DNA of 64,000 bases from Gammaproteobacteria bacterium (GTDB lineage: Bacteria > Pseudomonadota > Gammaproteobacteria > Legionellales > Legionellaceae), in assembly GCA_022600575.1 (NCBI GenBank), contig JAHZKF010000066.1, positions 1 through 64,000 of the forward strand. The letters are read 5' to 3'. A program made the position numbers and the translations under genes. This document shows positions 35,999-45,697 of this stretch, piece by piece. The first letter of the stretch is position 1. The number at the start of each line of letters is the position of its first letter. Below the pieces are notes generated by a model that worked only from the letters and a program-made list of their open reading frames with translations, ran no database searches and was not told the DNA's origin.

Positions 35999-37128
35999 TG
36001 CGTGATGAACCGCTGGTTTTATATGATAAATGGCTATTATTTGCAGCGGTAAGCCTGCTTATTTTGGGTTTGATGATGGTTGCTTCAAGTTCGGTGATGA
36101 TTTCTACGAAGTATTTTGATCAGCCCTTTCATTTTTTGACTCGCCAGGCCGTTTATCTTGTGCTGGGTTTAAGTGTTGGTATGGGGGTGATGCGCTTAGA
36201 TACTAAGTACTGGGAGCGCTTGAGTGTGCCATTACTCTTATTGTGTTTATTATTGCTTGTGCTGGTTTTGATTCCCGGGCTTGGGCGGGTTGTCAATGGT
36301 AGTCGACGTTGGCTTGTTTTTGGGCCTGTTTTCATCCAAGTTTCAGAGCTTTTAAAGTTTGCAATGATATTATATCTTGCAGGTTATTTGGTGCGTCAGC
36401 AAACACGAGCACCAAATGAAGTGTTACATTTTATTAAGCCTTTGTTGTTGCTCTTAGTTGTGGGAGGGCTGTTATTGCTGGAGCCTGATTTTGGGGCGAC
36501 AGTTGTAGTCAGTGGCACGGTTATGGTGATGTTGTTTCTAGCCGGTGTTAGGTTGCGTTATTATGTTGGGTTGATGTTTATGCTTGGAGGTGGGCTTATT
36601 GTACTTGCAATATCGTCGCCTTATCGAATGGCTCGTTTGACCGCATTTCTAAATCCGTGGGCCGATCAGTTTAATAGCGGATATCAATTAACGCAGTCAT
36701 TAATTGCTTTTGGGCGCGGAGGATGGGTCGGAACGGGGCTTGGAAGCAGTGTTCAAAAATTACTATACTTGCCCGAGGCGCATACGGATTTCTTATTTGC
36801 TGTGCTGGCAGAAGAGCTTGGGCTGTTCGGTGTTCTGCTGGTTTTGTGTTTATATAGTATACTTGTTGGGAGAGGTTTCTTAATTGGTTTTCGTGCCTAT
36901 CAGCAAACGCGGTTTTTCGCGGCATATGTTGCTTACGGGCTGACGTTTTGGCTTGGCCTGCAAGCAGCAATTAATATGGGCGTGAATGCCGGGTTGCTTC
37001 CCACCAAAGGCTTAACATTGCCTTTGCTAAGCTATGGAGGGGCAAGTTTGGTGGTGAACTGTGTGGTCTTAGCATTGTTGTTGCGAATTGACCATGAAAA
37101 CCGTTGGCAAGCACTTGGCTTAAGGTAA
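35998..37128 (+). CDS. ftsW: Septal peptidoglycan glycosyltransferase FtsW (SEDS family)
   Basis: FtsW is the SEDS-family glycan polymerase at the division septum, working with FtsI (PBP3). The 376-residue protein has about ten membrane segments, GLGRVVNGSRRWL (typical FtsW signature), the loop containing PEAHTDFLFAVLAEELG and the C-terminal GLLPTKGLTLPLLSYGG. The start may be ATG 35998 or GTG 35995; GGAGG lies upstream and the gene overlaps murD. murG normally follows here, but murC begins only 11 bases after the stop. Confidence 0.95.
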   Translation: MRDEPLVLYDKWLLFAAVSLLILGLMMVASSSVMISTKYFDQPFHFLTRQAVYLVLGLSVGMGVMRLDTKYWERLSVPLLLLCLLLLVLVLIPGLGRVVNGSRRWLVFGPVFIQVSELLKFAMILYLAGYLVRQQTRAPNEVLHFIKPLLLLLVVGGLLLLEPDFGATVVVSGTVMVMLFLAGVRLRYYVGLMFMLGGGLIVLAISSPYRMARLTAFLNPWADQFNSGYQLTQSLIAFGRGGWVGTGLGSSVQKLLYLPEAHTDFLFAVLAEELGLFGVLLVLCLYSILVGRGFLIGFRAYQQTRFFAAYVAYGLTFWLGLQAAINMGVNAGLLPTKGLTLPLLSYGGASLVVNCVVLALLLRIDHENRWQALGLR

Positions 37129-37139
37129 GGGGAAGAACT

Positions 37140-38564
37140 GTGAATCAGACCAAATCATTTTTGTCACCTAGAATGGGACGCGTTGGTAATATACATTTTG
37201 TAGGCATTGGTGGTGTTGGGATGTGTGGGATTGCTGAAGTACTACATAACGAAGGTTATCATGTCACAGGATCTGATGTGAGTGAAAATAAAGCGGTTTC
37301 ATATTTAAGGTCACTTGGGTTATCGGTTTTTAGTGGCCACCAGGCTGAAAATATAACAGGTGCTGATGTTGTGGTTCGCTCAACAGCCATTCATGAAGAT
37401 AATCCTGAAGTAGTTGCTGCGAGGGCTGCGCGTATCCCCGTTATTCCTCGGGCAATGATGCTTGCTGAACTCATGCGTTTTCGTCAAGGTATTGCGATTG
37501 CAGGAACGCATGGTAAAACAACGACAACAAGTCTTGTCAGTAGCTTGCTTGCAGAAGGTGGGCTTGATCCTAGTTTCGTGATTGGTGGAAAGTTAACTAG
37601 CATTGATAGTAATGCAAAGTTAGGAAGTTCTGCTTATTTTGTAGCTGAAGCGGATGAGAGCGATGCCTCGTTTTTGTTTTTGAAACCAACCATGGCGGTT
37701 GTGACGAATATTGATGAAGATCATATGGATACCTATGAAGGTAGTTTTGAGAAATTACGCGAGACGTTTATCGAGTTTTTACATCATTTACCTTTTTATG
37801 GTTTAGCCGTTGTTTGTGTGGACGATGCCGAAGTGCGGGGTATTTTGCCGTCAATTCAACGTCCAACCTTGACCTATGGTTTTTCTGAAGATGCAGAATA
37901 TCGGGCGCTGGATTGGAAGCAAGAAGCTTTAGTGAGTTCGTTTACGGTAAAACGGCCTAAGCCACATACTGAACTTCGAGTACAATTGAACTTGCCTGGT
38001 CGGCATAATGCATTGAATGCAACGGCTGCTGTTGTGCTTGCAACTGAGTTGGGTGTTAAGGATGAGGCAATTCAGCAAGGCTTATTGGCTTTTCAAGGTG
38101 TTGGACGACGGTTTCAACTGTTGGGAGAACGTCAATTTGCAGGTGGTACAGCATTGGTGGTTGATGATTATGGTCATCATCCTGAAGAGATCCGTGCAAC
38201 CGTTGATGCTTTTCGTGCGGTGTGGCCTGAACGGCGTCTTCTACATGTATTTCAACCCCATCGTTATTCGCGTACGCAGGCACTTTTCCCGCAATTTGTA
38301 GATGTATTAAGTCTTGTTGATGAACTGTTTTTATTTGATATTTACTCAGCAGGTGAGCCGATGATTGAAGGTATTAGTAGTGCGGCTCTTGCTAAAGCCG
38401 TTGATGAGCGTGTCGAAAACTTGACGACTTTGGTGACAGAGGACAGCCTTAATACAGCGCTTGATCGCGTGGTTCAAAATGGAGATGTGATTTTACTGCA
38501 GGGCGCTGGCAACATTGGCCAGTTGGCGGCACAATTTATAGCATCTTCAGGGGAAACCAAGTGA
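37140..38564 (+). CDS. murC: UDP-MurNAc--L-alanine ligase
   Basis: MurC catalyses the first stem-peptide addition to UDP-MurNAc. The protein (474 residues) has IHFVGIGGVGMCGIAEVL near 17-34, the ATP loop AGTHGKTTTTSL near 121-132, AEADESDASF, and DDYGHHPEEI in the C-terminal half. GTG 37140 is chosen, with GGGGAAG about six bases upstream; the longer in-frame start at 37104 lies inside ftsW. It overlaps murB by three bases. Confidence 0.95.
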   Translation: MNQTKSFLSPRMGRVGNIHFVGIGGVGMCGIAEVLHNEGYHVTGSDVSENKAVSYLRSLGLSVFSGHQAENITGADVVVRSTAIHEDNPEVVAARAARIPVIPRAMMLAELMRFRQGIAIAGTHGKTTTTSLVSSLLAEGGLDPSFVIGGKLTSIDSNAKLGSSAYFVAEADESDASFLFLKPTMAVVTNIDEDHMDTYEGSFEKLRETFIEFLHHLPFYGLAVVCVDDAEVRGILPSIQRPTLTYGFSEDAEYRALDWKQEALVSSFTVKRPKPHTELRVQLNLPGRHNALNATAAVVLATELGVKDEAIQQGLLAFQGVGRRFQLLGERQFAGGTALVVDDYGHHPEEIRATVDAFRAVWPERRLLHVFQPHRYSRTQALFPQFVDVLSLVDELFLFDIYSAGEPMIEGISSAALAKAVDERVENLTTLVTEDSLNTALDRVVQNGDVILLQGAGNIGQLAAQFIASSGETK

Positions 38565-39454
38565 CAAAAAAGTTATCTTCCGATGGGATGCAATTATTAA
38601 AAGAACCGTTGTCTGCTTATACGACCTGGCGTATTGGTGGACCGGCTAAAAGGTTGTATAAACCGGCTAATTTAGCGGATTTAGCTGTTTTTTTAGCGGC
38701 ATGTCCTGCAGATGAACCTTTGACTTGGCTCGGTCTTGGTAGCAATTCTTTAGTGCGGGACGGTGGTTTTTCAGGAACTGTGATTTTAACGCAAGGGTGT
38801 TTGAATGGGTTAGATCTCATTGCTGATGACTTAATCCGTGTAGAAGCTGGGGTTTCATGTGCAAAAATGGCACGATTTACGGCACGAGAAAATTTACATG
38901 GTGGAGAATTTTGGGCAGGTATTCCTGGCACCATGGGGGGTGCACTACGCATGAATGCTGGATGTTTTCAGGGGGAAACATGGGATTCAGTCATTGAGGT
39001 TGAAACCATGACGCGTACAGGTGACGTGCGACGTCGGAAACCAAAAGAGTTTGAAATTGCTTATCGTACAGTCAAGGGGCTTGAACCTGATGAGTGGTTT
39101 GTTGCAGCGACGTGTCGTTTAACGCCAGGTGATAAGCAGGTTGCGTTAGGACGTATTAAAACCCTTTTGGAACGTCGAGCATTAACACAACCGACCAGTG
39201 AATATAATTGCGGTTCAGTTTTTCGTAATCCACCGGATGATCATGCGGCACGTTTAATTGAGTCGTGTGATTTGAAAGGATTTATGATAGGTGGAGCTAA
39301 GGTATCGCAGAAACATGCAAACTTTATTATTAATCATGAAGGACGTGCAAGTGCTGCGGATATTGAAGCATTGATTTCACATGTTCATAAGACAATTTTA
39401 GATAAAACGGGTATTGATTTGATACGTGAAGTGCATATTCTAGGAGAAAATTGA
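38561..39454 (+). CDS. murB: UDP-N-acetylenolpyruvoylglucosamine reductase
   Basis: MurB reduces UDP-enolpyruvoyl-GlcNAc to UDP-MurNAc with FAD and NADPH. The 297-residue protein has the FAD-binding LGLGSNSLVRDGGFSG, the GIPGTMGGALRMNAG signature and the catalytic serine in YNCGSVFRNP. The length and these features fit the shorter class common outside Enterobacteria. The start is GTG 38561 inside the murC stop context (GTGA overlap). murC-murB-ddl is the standard order. Confidence 0.94.
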   Translation: MTKKLSSDGMQLLKEPLSAYTTWRIGGPAKRLYKPANLADLAVFLAACPADEPLTWLGLGSNSLVRDGGFSGTVILTQGCLNGLDLIADDLIRVEAGVSCAKMARFTARENLHGGEFWAGIPGTMGGALRMNAGCFQGETWDSVIEVETMTRTGDVRRRKPKEFEIAYRTVKGLEPDEWFVAATCRLTPGDKQVALGRIKTLLERRALTQPTSEYNCGSVFRNPPDDHAARLIESCDLKGFMIGGAKVSQKHANFIINHEGRASAADIEALISHVHKTILDKTGIDLIREVHILGEN

Positions 39455-40572
39455 TGGTGCGCTTGAAACTGGTTTTGTTGTATGGAGGAAAATCGGGTGA
39501 ACATGAAGTTTCACTCCAGTCAGCTGCCTCCGTTCTTGCAAACTTAGACCCGAATCAATATGAAGTCATGCCTGTGGGTATGGATAAAAAAGGGCGTTTG
39601 TATCTAAATGATCCAGATGATTTAATTGCGCATTATCCTGATAGTTTGCCTGTGGCTTTGCCTGACTCAAAAACATTACCAGGCTTGATTGTTAACGGGC
39701 AATTTGTTTTAGATGCAGATGTTGTTTTTCCGGTGATGCATGGACCACTTTGCGAAGACGGTGTTCTGCAGGGTGTATTCGATCTTGCGAGTATTGCATA
39801 TGTTGGTTGCAATGTTTTGTCCTCAGCCATGTGTATGGATAAAGACATTGCAAGACAGCTTGCGAAGGTTGAAGGCATTGAAGCGATTCGTTATTACCGT
39901 CTTCCTCATACGACATCAGAAGCTCAAGATAAAACATGGTGTGAGGAGGCTGCGGCCGAATTAGGTTGGCCGTTGTTTGTGAAACCGAATGCGTTGGGTT
40001 CAAGTGTTGGAATTCACCGTGTGGATGATATGGAGCGTTTATTAGAAGCTGTTCAGGATGCGAGACGTTATGATAGAACGGTCTTAGTTGAAGAGTATAT
40101 TGAAGGTCGTGAAATTGAGCTTGCAGTGCTTGAGCATACCGGAGGTGAAGGATTACCGGATGTCAGTGTTCCTGGTGAAATTAGAACAGGGCATTCAGAT
40201 GGTTTTTATTCATATGCGGCTAAGTATACTGAGTGTGAACAACTTGAGCTATGCATTCCTGCAGACTTAGATGCAACGCTAACGCGTAAGCTTCAGGTGG
40301 GTGCTGTAGAAATTTTTATGCGTCTTCGTGCAGGAGGACTTGCACGGGTTGATTTTTTTGTGCAAGATGATAAAAATAAAATTTATTTTAATGAAATCAA
40401 TACATTACCTGGATTCACTACTGTAAGTATGTTCCCTAAGCTATGGGAGGCGAGTGGTTTGAAGTATTCAGCATTGCTTGATAGGTTGATTCGCGCAGCT
40501 GTTATAAGGCAACGTAGCCGCTCAGCTTTAATAACAGATTATGCGAGTTCATCACAGTATGTCACGGACTGA
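39454..40572 (+). CDS. ddl: D-alanine--D-alanine ligase
   Basis: Ddl joins two D-alanines for use by MurF. The protein (372 residues) has the N-terminal LVLLYGGKSGEHEVSLQSA, the phosphate-binding KPNALGSSVGIHRV loop, VEEYIEGREIE, and the C-terminal metal-site region IYFNEINTLPGFTTVSMFPK. ATG 39454 shares its A with the murB stop. The 372-residue length is that of the longer DdlA class rather than the ~306-residue DdlB usual in this operon. It overlaps ftsQ by 14 bases. Confidence 0.94.
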   Translation: MVRLKLVLLYGGKSGEHEVSLQSAASVLANLDPNQYEVMPVGMDKKGRLYLNDPDDLIAHYPDSLPVALPDSKTLPGLIVNGQFVLDADVVFPVMHGPLCEDGVLQGVFDLASIAYVGCNVLSSAMCMDKDIARQLAKVEGIEAIRYYRLPHTTSEAQDKTWCEEAAAELGWPLFVKPNALGSSVGIHRVDDMERLLEAVQDARRYDRTVLVEEYIEGREIELAVLEHTGGEGLPDVSVPGEIRTGHSDGFYSYAAKYTECEQLELCIPADLDATLTRKLQVGAVEIFMRLRAGGLARVDFFVQDDKNKIYFNEINTLPGFTTVSMFPKLWEASGLKYSALLDRLIRAAVIRQRSRSALITDYASSSQYVTD

Positions 40573-41293
40573 GGCTGCTCCTCGTCAGTTTGGAATTTAT
40601 TTTGTGTTGCTCGTGTTATTGGCTTTTGCACTTGCTGCACGGTTAGTTTATGCAACACTTTCGAGTCCAGATCGATTTCCAATTCATACTGTTAAAATTG
40701 AAGCGACTTATGAGCATGTGACTCGAGAGTTGTTAGAAGGGATTTTATCATCACATTTAAAAGAAAGTTTTTTTTCGATATCAACACAACAATTAGAAGC
40801 TGAACTTTTATCGCTTGATTGGAGTGCGACTGTCCGAGTGACGCGTAAGTGGCCGGATATACTTGAAGTGGTTTTGGTTGAGAAAAAGCCTGTTGCTGTT
40901 TGGAACAATGCATTTGTAGCATCAGATGGAACTTTATTTGAACAAGGAAAGGTGTCTGAGGGAGCTTTTAGTGGGCCTTATTTATATGGGCCGCCAACAC
41001 AACAACAAGAAGTCTTACAAACTTATGAAAAATTAAGTAAGCTATTAGCAATGTATGGGTTGAGTGCGGTCTCGCTTCGCCTGAGTGATAATCAAGCTTG
41101 GGAGCTTGTTTTGACGAATGGTTTAAAGGTACGGCTTGGGAAACGAGATTTAGTACAGCGATTACGTCGTTTCTGTCGGGCATACCCGGCTGTTTTTGGC
41201 GATAAACCGGAACTGTTGTCGTGTGTTGATTTACGCTACGCTCGGGGTATGGCGGTGCAATGGAAGCAACAAACGAGAAAATCGGGAAGATAA
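40559..41293 (+). CDS. ftsQ: Cell division protein FtsQ
   Basis: FtsQ is a bitopic divisome protein that forms the FtsQLB complex. The 244-residue protein has a short cytoplasmic N-terminus, one membrane segment (FGIYFVLLVLLAFALAARLVYA) at about 11-32, a POTRA domain (FPIHTVKIEATYEHVT through VRVTRKWPDILEVVLVEKKPVAVW) and the FtsQ beta-domain with LRLSDNQAWELVL and CVDLRYARGMAVQW. The start could be ATG 40559 or the in-frame ATG 40541; both overlap ddl. The stop overlaps ftsA by one base. Confidence 0.93.
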   Translation: MSRTEAAPRQFGIYFVLLVLLAFALAARLVYATLSSPDRFPIHTVKIEATYEHVTRELLEGILSSHLKESFFSISTQQLEAELLSLDWSATVRVTRKWPDILEVVLVEKKPVAVWNNAFVASDGTLFEQGKVSEGAFSGPYLYGPPTQQQEVLQTYEKLSKLLAMYGLSAVSLRLSDNQAWELVLTNGLKVRLGKRDLVQRLRRFCRAYPAVFGDKPELLSCVDLRYARGMAVQWKQQTRKSGR

Positions 41294-42531
41294 TGGCTAA
41301 AAAAATAGAAAAAAATATTATCGCGGCCCTTGATGTTGGGACTTCAAAAATTGTGGTCTTGATTGCAGAGGTGACACCAAGTGGGACAATAGAAATCATC
41401 GGAACAGGTCGTCACGTTTCAAGAGGACTAAAACGAGGCGTTGTCGTAGATATTGAATCTACTGTACATTCAATTCAAAGAGCCGTACAAGAAGCAGAAC
41501 TGATGGCAGGCTGTGAAGTACGCTCGGTGTATACGGGTATTGCTGGTAGTCATATTAAAAGCTTAAATTCACACGGAATTGTCGCTATTCGTGACAGAGA
41601 GGTATCACAAGTAGATGTTGAGCGTGTGCTGGATGCAGCTAAAGCTGTTCCCATTCCGGCTGATCAAAAAATATTACATGTGTTACCCCAAGAATTTATT
41701 ATTGATGGTCAAGGCAATATTCGAGAACCGATTGGTATGGCTGGTGTGCGGTTAGAGGCACGAGTACATATTGTGACAGGCGCTGTGAGTGCCGCACAAA
41801 ATTTGATTAAGTGTATTCGACGCTGCGGCCTTGAAGTCAATGATATGAGTTTAGAGCAACTTGCATCAAGTAATGCTGTGTTAACAGATGATGAGAAAGA
41901 ATTAGGGGTTTGTCTGGTTGATATAGGCGGTGGGACAACTGATATTGCTATTTTCTCACATGGTGCTATTCAAGGAACAGCTGTGATTCCGGTTGCGGGA
42001 GACCAAGTAACCAATGATATTGCGATGGCACTTCGTACACCGACTAAAGCGGCAGAAGTTATGAAGCTTGAATATGCGTGTGCAATGCCTGAACTTGCAA
42101 GTTCCGGGCAAATGGTTGAGGTGCTGAGTGTCAATGAAAGGCCAGGTCGAAAAATTTCAACGAAAGCATTAGCTGAAGTTGTATCTGCGCGTTATGAAGA
42201 GCTTTTTTTGTTGATTCGACATGAGTTACGCCGAAGTGGGTTTGAGGATTTAATAGCCGCAGGTATGGTATTGACAGGAGGCGCATCTAATTTGAATGGT
42301 GCAATCGCATTAGCTGAAATGTGTTTTGAAATGCCAGTTAGACAAGGCGTGGTTTCTGAAATGACAGGCTTGTCTGAAGAGATGTTACATCCTGCTTGGT
42401 CGACGGCGGTTGGTTTATTGTTGCATGGCTTTCAACAGCAGAGCGAAGGTGGGTATAATGGGTTTGCTTTAGGTGAAACGGCGAGTGGTGCCTGGACAAA
42501 AATGAAACAATGGTTTAGAGGAAATTTCTAA
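41293..42531 (+). CDS. ftsA: Cell division protein FtsA
   Basis: FtsA is the actin-like tether that attaches FtsZ to the membrane and recruits later divisome proteins. The protein (412 residues) has IIAALDVGTSKIVVLIAEV, the phosphate-2 loop VDIGGGTTDIAIF, VLTGGASNLNGA and the short C-terminal amphipathic membrane-targeting helix (TKMKQWFRGNF). It begins in the ftsQ stop (TAATG). Length is like other gammaproteobacterial FtsA. Confidence 0.96.
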   Translation: MAKKIEKNIIAALDVGTSKIVVLIAEVTPSGTIEIIGTGRHVSRGLKRGVVVDIESTVHSIQRAVQEAELMAGCEVRSVYTGIAGSHIKSLNSHGIVAIRDREVSQVDVERVLDAAKAVPIPADQKILHVLPQEFIIDGQGNIREPIGMAGVRLEARVHIVTGAVSAAQNLIKCIRRCGLEVNDMSLEQLASSNAVLTDDEKELGVCLVDIGGGTTDIAIFSHGAIQGTAVIPVAGDQVTNDIAMALRTPTKAAEVMKLEYACAMPELASSGQMVEVLSVNERPGRKISTKALAEVVSARYEELFLLIRHELRRSGFEDLIAAGMVLTGGASNLNGAIALAEMCFEMPVRQGVVSEMTGLSEEMLHPAWSTAVGLLLHGFQQQSEGGYNGFALGETASGAWTKMKQWFRGNF

Positions 42532-42560
42532 CCCTAACTTGACCGTGAGGAGTAAGCGTC

Positions 42561-43751
42561 ATGACAGAACAAATGGATAGCCAACAAGAAAATGCTGTGA
42601 TCAAAGTCGTCGGTGTAGGTGGTGGTGGCGGGAATGCAGTTGAACATATGTTGGCTGAACGGATTGACGGGGTTAAATTTATCTGTGCAAATACAGATGC
42701 CCAGGCACTCAAAAATTCTAAAGCCGAAGTTCAAATGCAACTAGGTGATGCATTAACGAAGGGTTTAGGAGCTGGCGCTAATCCACAAGTAGGTAGAGAA
42801 GCTGCTGAAGAAGATCGTGAACAGATTCAAGCAGTCCTTGAAGGGGCTGATATGGTATTCATTACAGCCGGTATGGGGGGCGGAACAGGCACGGGAGCTG
42901 CTCCTGTTTTTGCAGAAGTTGCAAAGAGCTTGGGTATTTTAACTGTAGCAGTGGTTACAAAACCTTTTTCATTTGAAGGAAAACAAAGAGCATTGGCGGC
43001 CGAAGAAGGGATGCGTCGATTGGCAGAACATGTTGATTCGTTAATTACGATTCCGAATAATAAATTACTCAGTGTGCTTGGGAAAAATATTACACTTTTA
43101 AATGCGTTTAAAGCGGCTAATAATGTATTGCTTGGTGCAGTTAAAGGGATTGCCGATTTAATTACACGCCCAGGGCTCATTAATGTTGATTTTGCGGATG
43201 TTCGAACTGTGATGTCTGAAATGGGTATGGCAATGATGGGCACGGGGAGTGCGACAGGCGAGCAGCGTGCACGACAAGCGGCAGAATCGGCGATTGCATC
43301 TCCTTTGCTTGAAGATGTCAACTTTTCAGGGGCACAAGGTATTCTTGTCAATATCACGGCAGGTCTTGATATGTCTATTGGAGAGTTTGAAGAAGTTGGT
43401 GATGTCGTTAAAGAGTTTATTTCAGATGATGCGACAGTTGTTGTTGGAACTGTGATTGACCCGGATATGACAGATGAGATGCGAGTGACGGTGATTGTGA
43501 CAGGGCTTGGGGAAGAAAAAACACGTCAGCAAGCAGGTTCTATGGGTGGCAAGCGCGCCCCTTTATTTGAAACGCAGCGTCATGATGGTAGTTTTGATTA
43601 CCAAGCATTAGATAAACCTGCGGTTGTGCGTAAACAAGTGACACCACCTAGTGTTTCAACACCGCAATCGAGCAAAAGTGATACGATTCCAGATGTCGAT
43701 TATTTGGATGTTCCGGCATTTTTGCGTCGCCATGAGCATGAAGAGGTTTAA
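42561..43751 (+). CDS. ftsZ: Cell division protein FtsZ
   Basis: FtsZ is the tubulin-like GTPase that forms the division ring. The 396-residue protein has [16 protein letters not shown], the tubulin signature [14 protein letters not shown], the T7-loop region and the conserved C-terminal peptide for FtsA/ZipA binding ([12 protein letters not shown]). The linker is about 60 residues. GAGGAG lies about nine bases before the ATG. ftsZ is followed by a 129-base gap with a probable lpxC promoter. Confidence 0.97.
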   Translation: MTEQMDSQQENAVIKVVGVGGGGGNAVEHMLAERIDGVKFICANTDAQALKNSKAEVQMQLGDALTKGLGAGANPQVGREAAEEDREQIQAVLEGADMVFITAGMGGGTGTGAAPVFAEVAKSLGILTVAVVTKPFSFEGKQRALAAEEGMRRLAEHVDSLITIPNNKLLSVLGKNITLLNAFKAANNVLLGAVKGIADLITRPGLINVDFADVRTVMSEMGMAMMGTGSATGEQRARQAAESAIASPLLEDVNFSGAQGILVNITAGLDMSIGEFEEVGDVVKEFISDDATVVVGTVIDPDMTDEMRVTVIVTGLGEEKTRQQAGSMGGKRAPLFETQRHDGSFDYQALDKPAVVRKQVTPPSVSTPQSSKSDTIPDVDYLDVPAFLRRHEHEEV

Positions 43752-43799
43752 GCGTGCTGTTTTTGTACCTTGATATGGTCTAGACTTATTTAAAAGGTT

Positions 43800-43828
43800 T
43801 AGACTAATCAATCGATTATTGCTAGAAT
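43800..43828 (+). promoter_or_regulatory. Probable sigma-70 promoter for lpxC
   Basis: TAGACT at 43800-43805 (-35-like) and TAGAAT at 43823-43828 (-10) are separated by 17 bases. The -10 is preceded by TG at 43820-43821, which gives a full extended -10 (TGCTAGAAT). It lies in the ftsZ-lpxC gap, 52 bases before the lpxC ATG, and would give lpxC transcription independent of the division operon. Confidence 0.5.
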
Positions 43829-43880
43829 CGTTCAGATTTTTGTATTAACCGACAGGGGACAAAAAAAGGTGAGCATCACC

Positions 43881-44795
43881 ATGGTAAAACAACGGACACC
43901 AAAAACGGTCATTCAAGCGACCGGAGTAGGGTTGCATTCTGGGGACAAAATTTTATTAACTTTGAGCCCTGCGCCGGTTAATACAGGGATTGTATTTCGA
44001 CGAACTGATTTGGATTCTATACCTGAAGTTCCTGCATCCTATAAGAATGTCAGCGAAACGAATTTATGTACTTCACTTGAGTATCAAGGCGTGCGTATTG
44101 CAACAGTTGAGCATTTACTGTCTGCTTTTGCAGGTTTGGGTATTGATAATGCATATGTTGACATTGATGGCCCTGAAGTACCGATTATGGATGGTAGTGC
44201 AGCACCGTTTGTTTTTTTGATTCAGTCGGCAGGTGTTTCTGAACAAAATGCACCAAAACGTTTTATTCGTATTTTAAAGCCCGTGCGTGTAGAAGATCAG
44301 GGTAAATACGTACAGTTCTTACCTTACGAAGGTTATCGTGTATCGTTTACTATTGATTTTGAACATCCTGTTTTTAATGATAAACCACAAACAGCATCGT
44401 TTGATTTCTCATCGACATCTTATTTGAAAGAAGTGTGTCGGGCACGAACATTTGGTTTTTTGTCTGACTATGAAAAATTGCGAGAGGCAAATCTAGCTAA
44501 AGGTGGTAGTTTAGATAATGCAATTGTTGTTGATGATTATCGCATTTTAAATGAAGACGGATTGCGTTTTGATGATGAGTTTGTAAAACACAAAGTATTA
44601 GATGCGGTCGGTGATTTGTATTTATTAGGTTCAAGTTTGATTGGCGCATTTGAAGGCTATCGTTCAGGTCACTCTCTTAATAACCGTCTTTTACGAGCGC
44701 TGCTTGCAGCAGAAGATGCTTGGGAGTATGTTTATCCTGAAGCGGGTGATTCGTCGTTAGATATTTATCCTGAAGGTTTTTTAGTCGAAGCTTGA
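43881..44795 (+). CDS. lpxC: UDP-3-O-acyl-N-acetylglucosamine deacetylase
   Basis: LpxC is the committed zinc deacetylase of lipid A synthesis. The 304-residue protein has [20 protein letters not shown] at the N-terminus, the zinc histidine in TVEHLLSAF, the [15 protein letters not shown] block with further zinc ligands, and the catalytic GHSLNN. ATG 43881 with AGGTGAG seven bases upstream fits the family N-terminus; GTG 43869 is an alternative. The 3' end overlaps a convergent gene by 31 bases. Confidence 0.96.
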   Translation: MVKQRTPKTVIQATGVGLHSGDKILLTLSPAPVNTGIVFRRTDLDSIPEVPASYKNVSETNLCTSLEYQGVRIATVEHLLSAFAGLGIDNAYVDIDGPEVPIMDGSAAPFVFLIQSAGVSEQNAPKRFIRILKPVRVEDQGKYVQFLPYEGYRVSFTIDFEHPVFNDKPQTASFDFSSTSYLKEVCRARTFGFLSDYEKLREANLAKGGSLDNAIVVDDYRILNEDGLRFDDEFVKHKVLDAVGDLYLLGSSLIGAFEGYRSGHSLNNRLLRALLAAEDAWEYVYPEAGDSSLDIYPEGFLVEA

Positions 44796-45205
44796 TGTTC
44801 TCCGAGGCGTAAAAGCGCCTCTTTTAACGGAGGATAGCTACAGTGTTTCGCACTTTCACAAATGGTTTTCTTTGCATTGTTTGAAAGTAATGCTGTATGT
44901 GAGTTTGTTTTTGAGGGCTTATTTGTACTTAAAGACAGATTGATACGAATAGATGTGAGTTGATGCAGACCTGCTTTCCGTAAGTTGTCACGTAGTGAAG
45001 GGAGTTCGTAGCGTAGTTGCGCAGCCCAGACAGCGTCTTCCACTTGAAGCACAAGACATCCCCCAGAAAAACGACTCACCTGGCAAGGAATGGGGTCTTT
45101 TGAATCAAGATGTTGTTGCACTAAAGTTGTTAATGCTTCTAATTGAGTTGCCTCTTTATAGATTGAGGCGAGGGATGTATTGAAGCATTGTGTAATTTGG
45201 CGCAT
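44765..45205 (-). CDS. DUF721/DciA-like protein
   Basis: This 146-residue protein resembles the DUF721 family (DciA, the helicase-loading factor of bacteria without DnaC). It has a basic N-terminal half with the KH-like domain, [26 protein letters not shown], a polar linker and C-terminal [15 protein letters not shown] chose Met at 45205; a longer frame begins at 45256 but reads through a promoter-like TATACT on the - strand. The last 31 bases overlap the lpxC 3' end. DUF721 genes commonly flank lpxC or secA in gammaproteobacteria, which supports the call. Confidence 0.75.
   Translation of the reverse strand: MRQITQCFNTSLASIYKEATQLEALTTLVQQHLDSKDPIPCQVSRFSGGCLVLQVEDAVWAAQLRYELPSLRDNLRKAGLHQLTSIRINLSLSTNKPSKTNSHTALLSNNAKKTICESAKHCSYPPLKEALLRLGEHQASTKKPSG
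44804..44827. terminator. Hairpin after lpxC, inside the 3' end of the DUF721 gene
   Basis: GAGGCG (44804-44809) and CGCCTC (44816-44821) form a six-pair GC-rich stem around TAAAAG, followed by TTTT (44822-44825). It sits nine bases after the lpxC stop, so it looks like an intrinsic terminator for lpxC. The same bases encode the conserved EALLRL segment of the convergent gene on the other strand. Confidence 0.6.
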
Positions 45206-45277
45206 GGTCTTTAATTGTTTAAGCGTCCTGTGTGTTCTAGTATACAGGAGTGCCACATAAAACCGGAGTGTTTAAGC

Positions 45278-45697
45278 ATGGATAATCAACAAGTCGTATA
45301 TCAAGCTCGTCTACATTGGATTTTATTTGTTTGGCCGATTTTATTTTTGATATTTAGTGCTTGGCTTGGTACGACCTTTTCAATTTTTCATGAAGTGAGT
45401 TTGCTCTTTATGGGAGTTGGGCTTATCTGGAGTATATTAATGTGGCTAACGTACCAGTTTTCATCGTTGACCATCAAAAAGAAACAAGTGGTACTACGAA
45501 CGGGTATTATTGTACGTCAAACCATTGATGTGCCCCTTTCAAAAATTGAAAGCATTGATATTAGACAATCTATTATTGGAAGTATTTTTAAATATGGCTC
45601 ACTTGTGATTACAGGTACAGGTGGCACAAGGCAGTCTATGGGGTATGTCGCAAGACCGCTTACTTGTCGCCGCCATATTGAACAACTTATGAATTAG
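45278..45697 (+). CDS. Membrane protein with bacterial PH domain
   Basis: This 139-residue protein has two membrane helices (WILFVWPILFLIFSAWLG and LLFMGVGLIWSILMWLTY) followed by a bPH2-type domain. The latter is shown by LTIKKKQVVLRTGIIVRQTIDVPLSKIESIDIRQSIIG, then GSLVITGTGG and an ARPL motif. It is a small inner-membrane protein of the YdbS/YvbH-like group, whose role is not known. ATG 45278 with GGAG at 45265-45268 is preferred over the longer frame from 45215. It diverges from the DUF721 gene across a ~70-base promoter region. Confidence 0.8.
   Translation: MDNQQVVYQARLHWILFVWPILFLIFSAWLGTTFSIFHEVSLLFMGVGLIWSILMWLTYQFSSLTIKKKQVVLRTGIIVRQTIDVPLSKIESIDIRQSIIGSIFKYGSLVITGTGGTRQSMGYVARPLTCRRHIEQLMN

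Noticed and set aside
42827..43357. 176-residue open frame on the - strand
   Set aside because: It is antisense to the most conserved part of ftsZ and is a codon-composition shadow.
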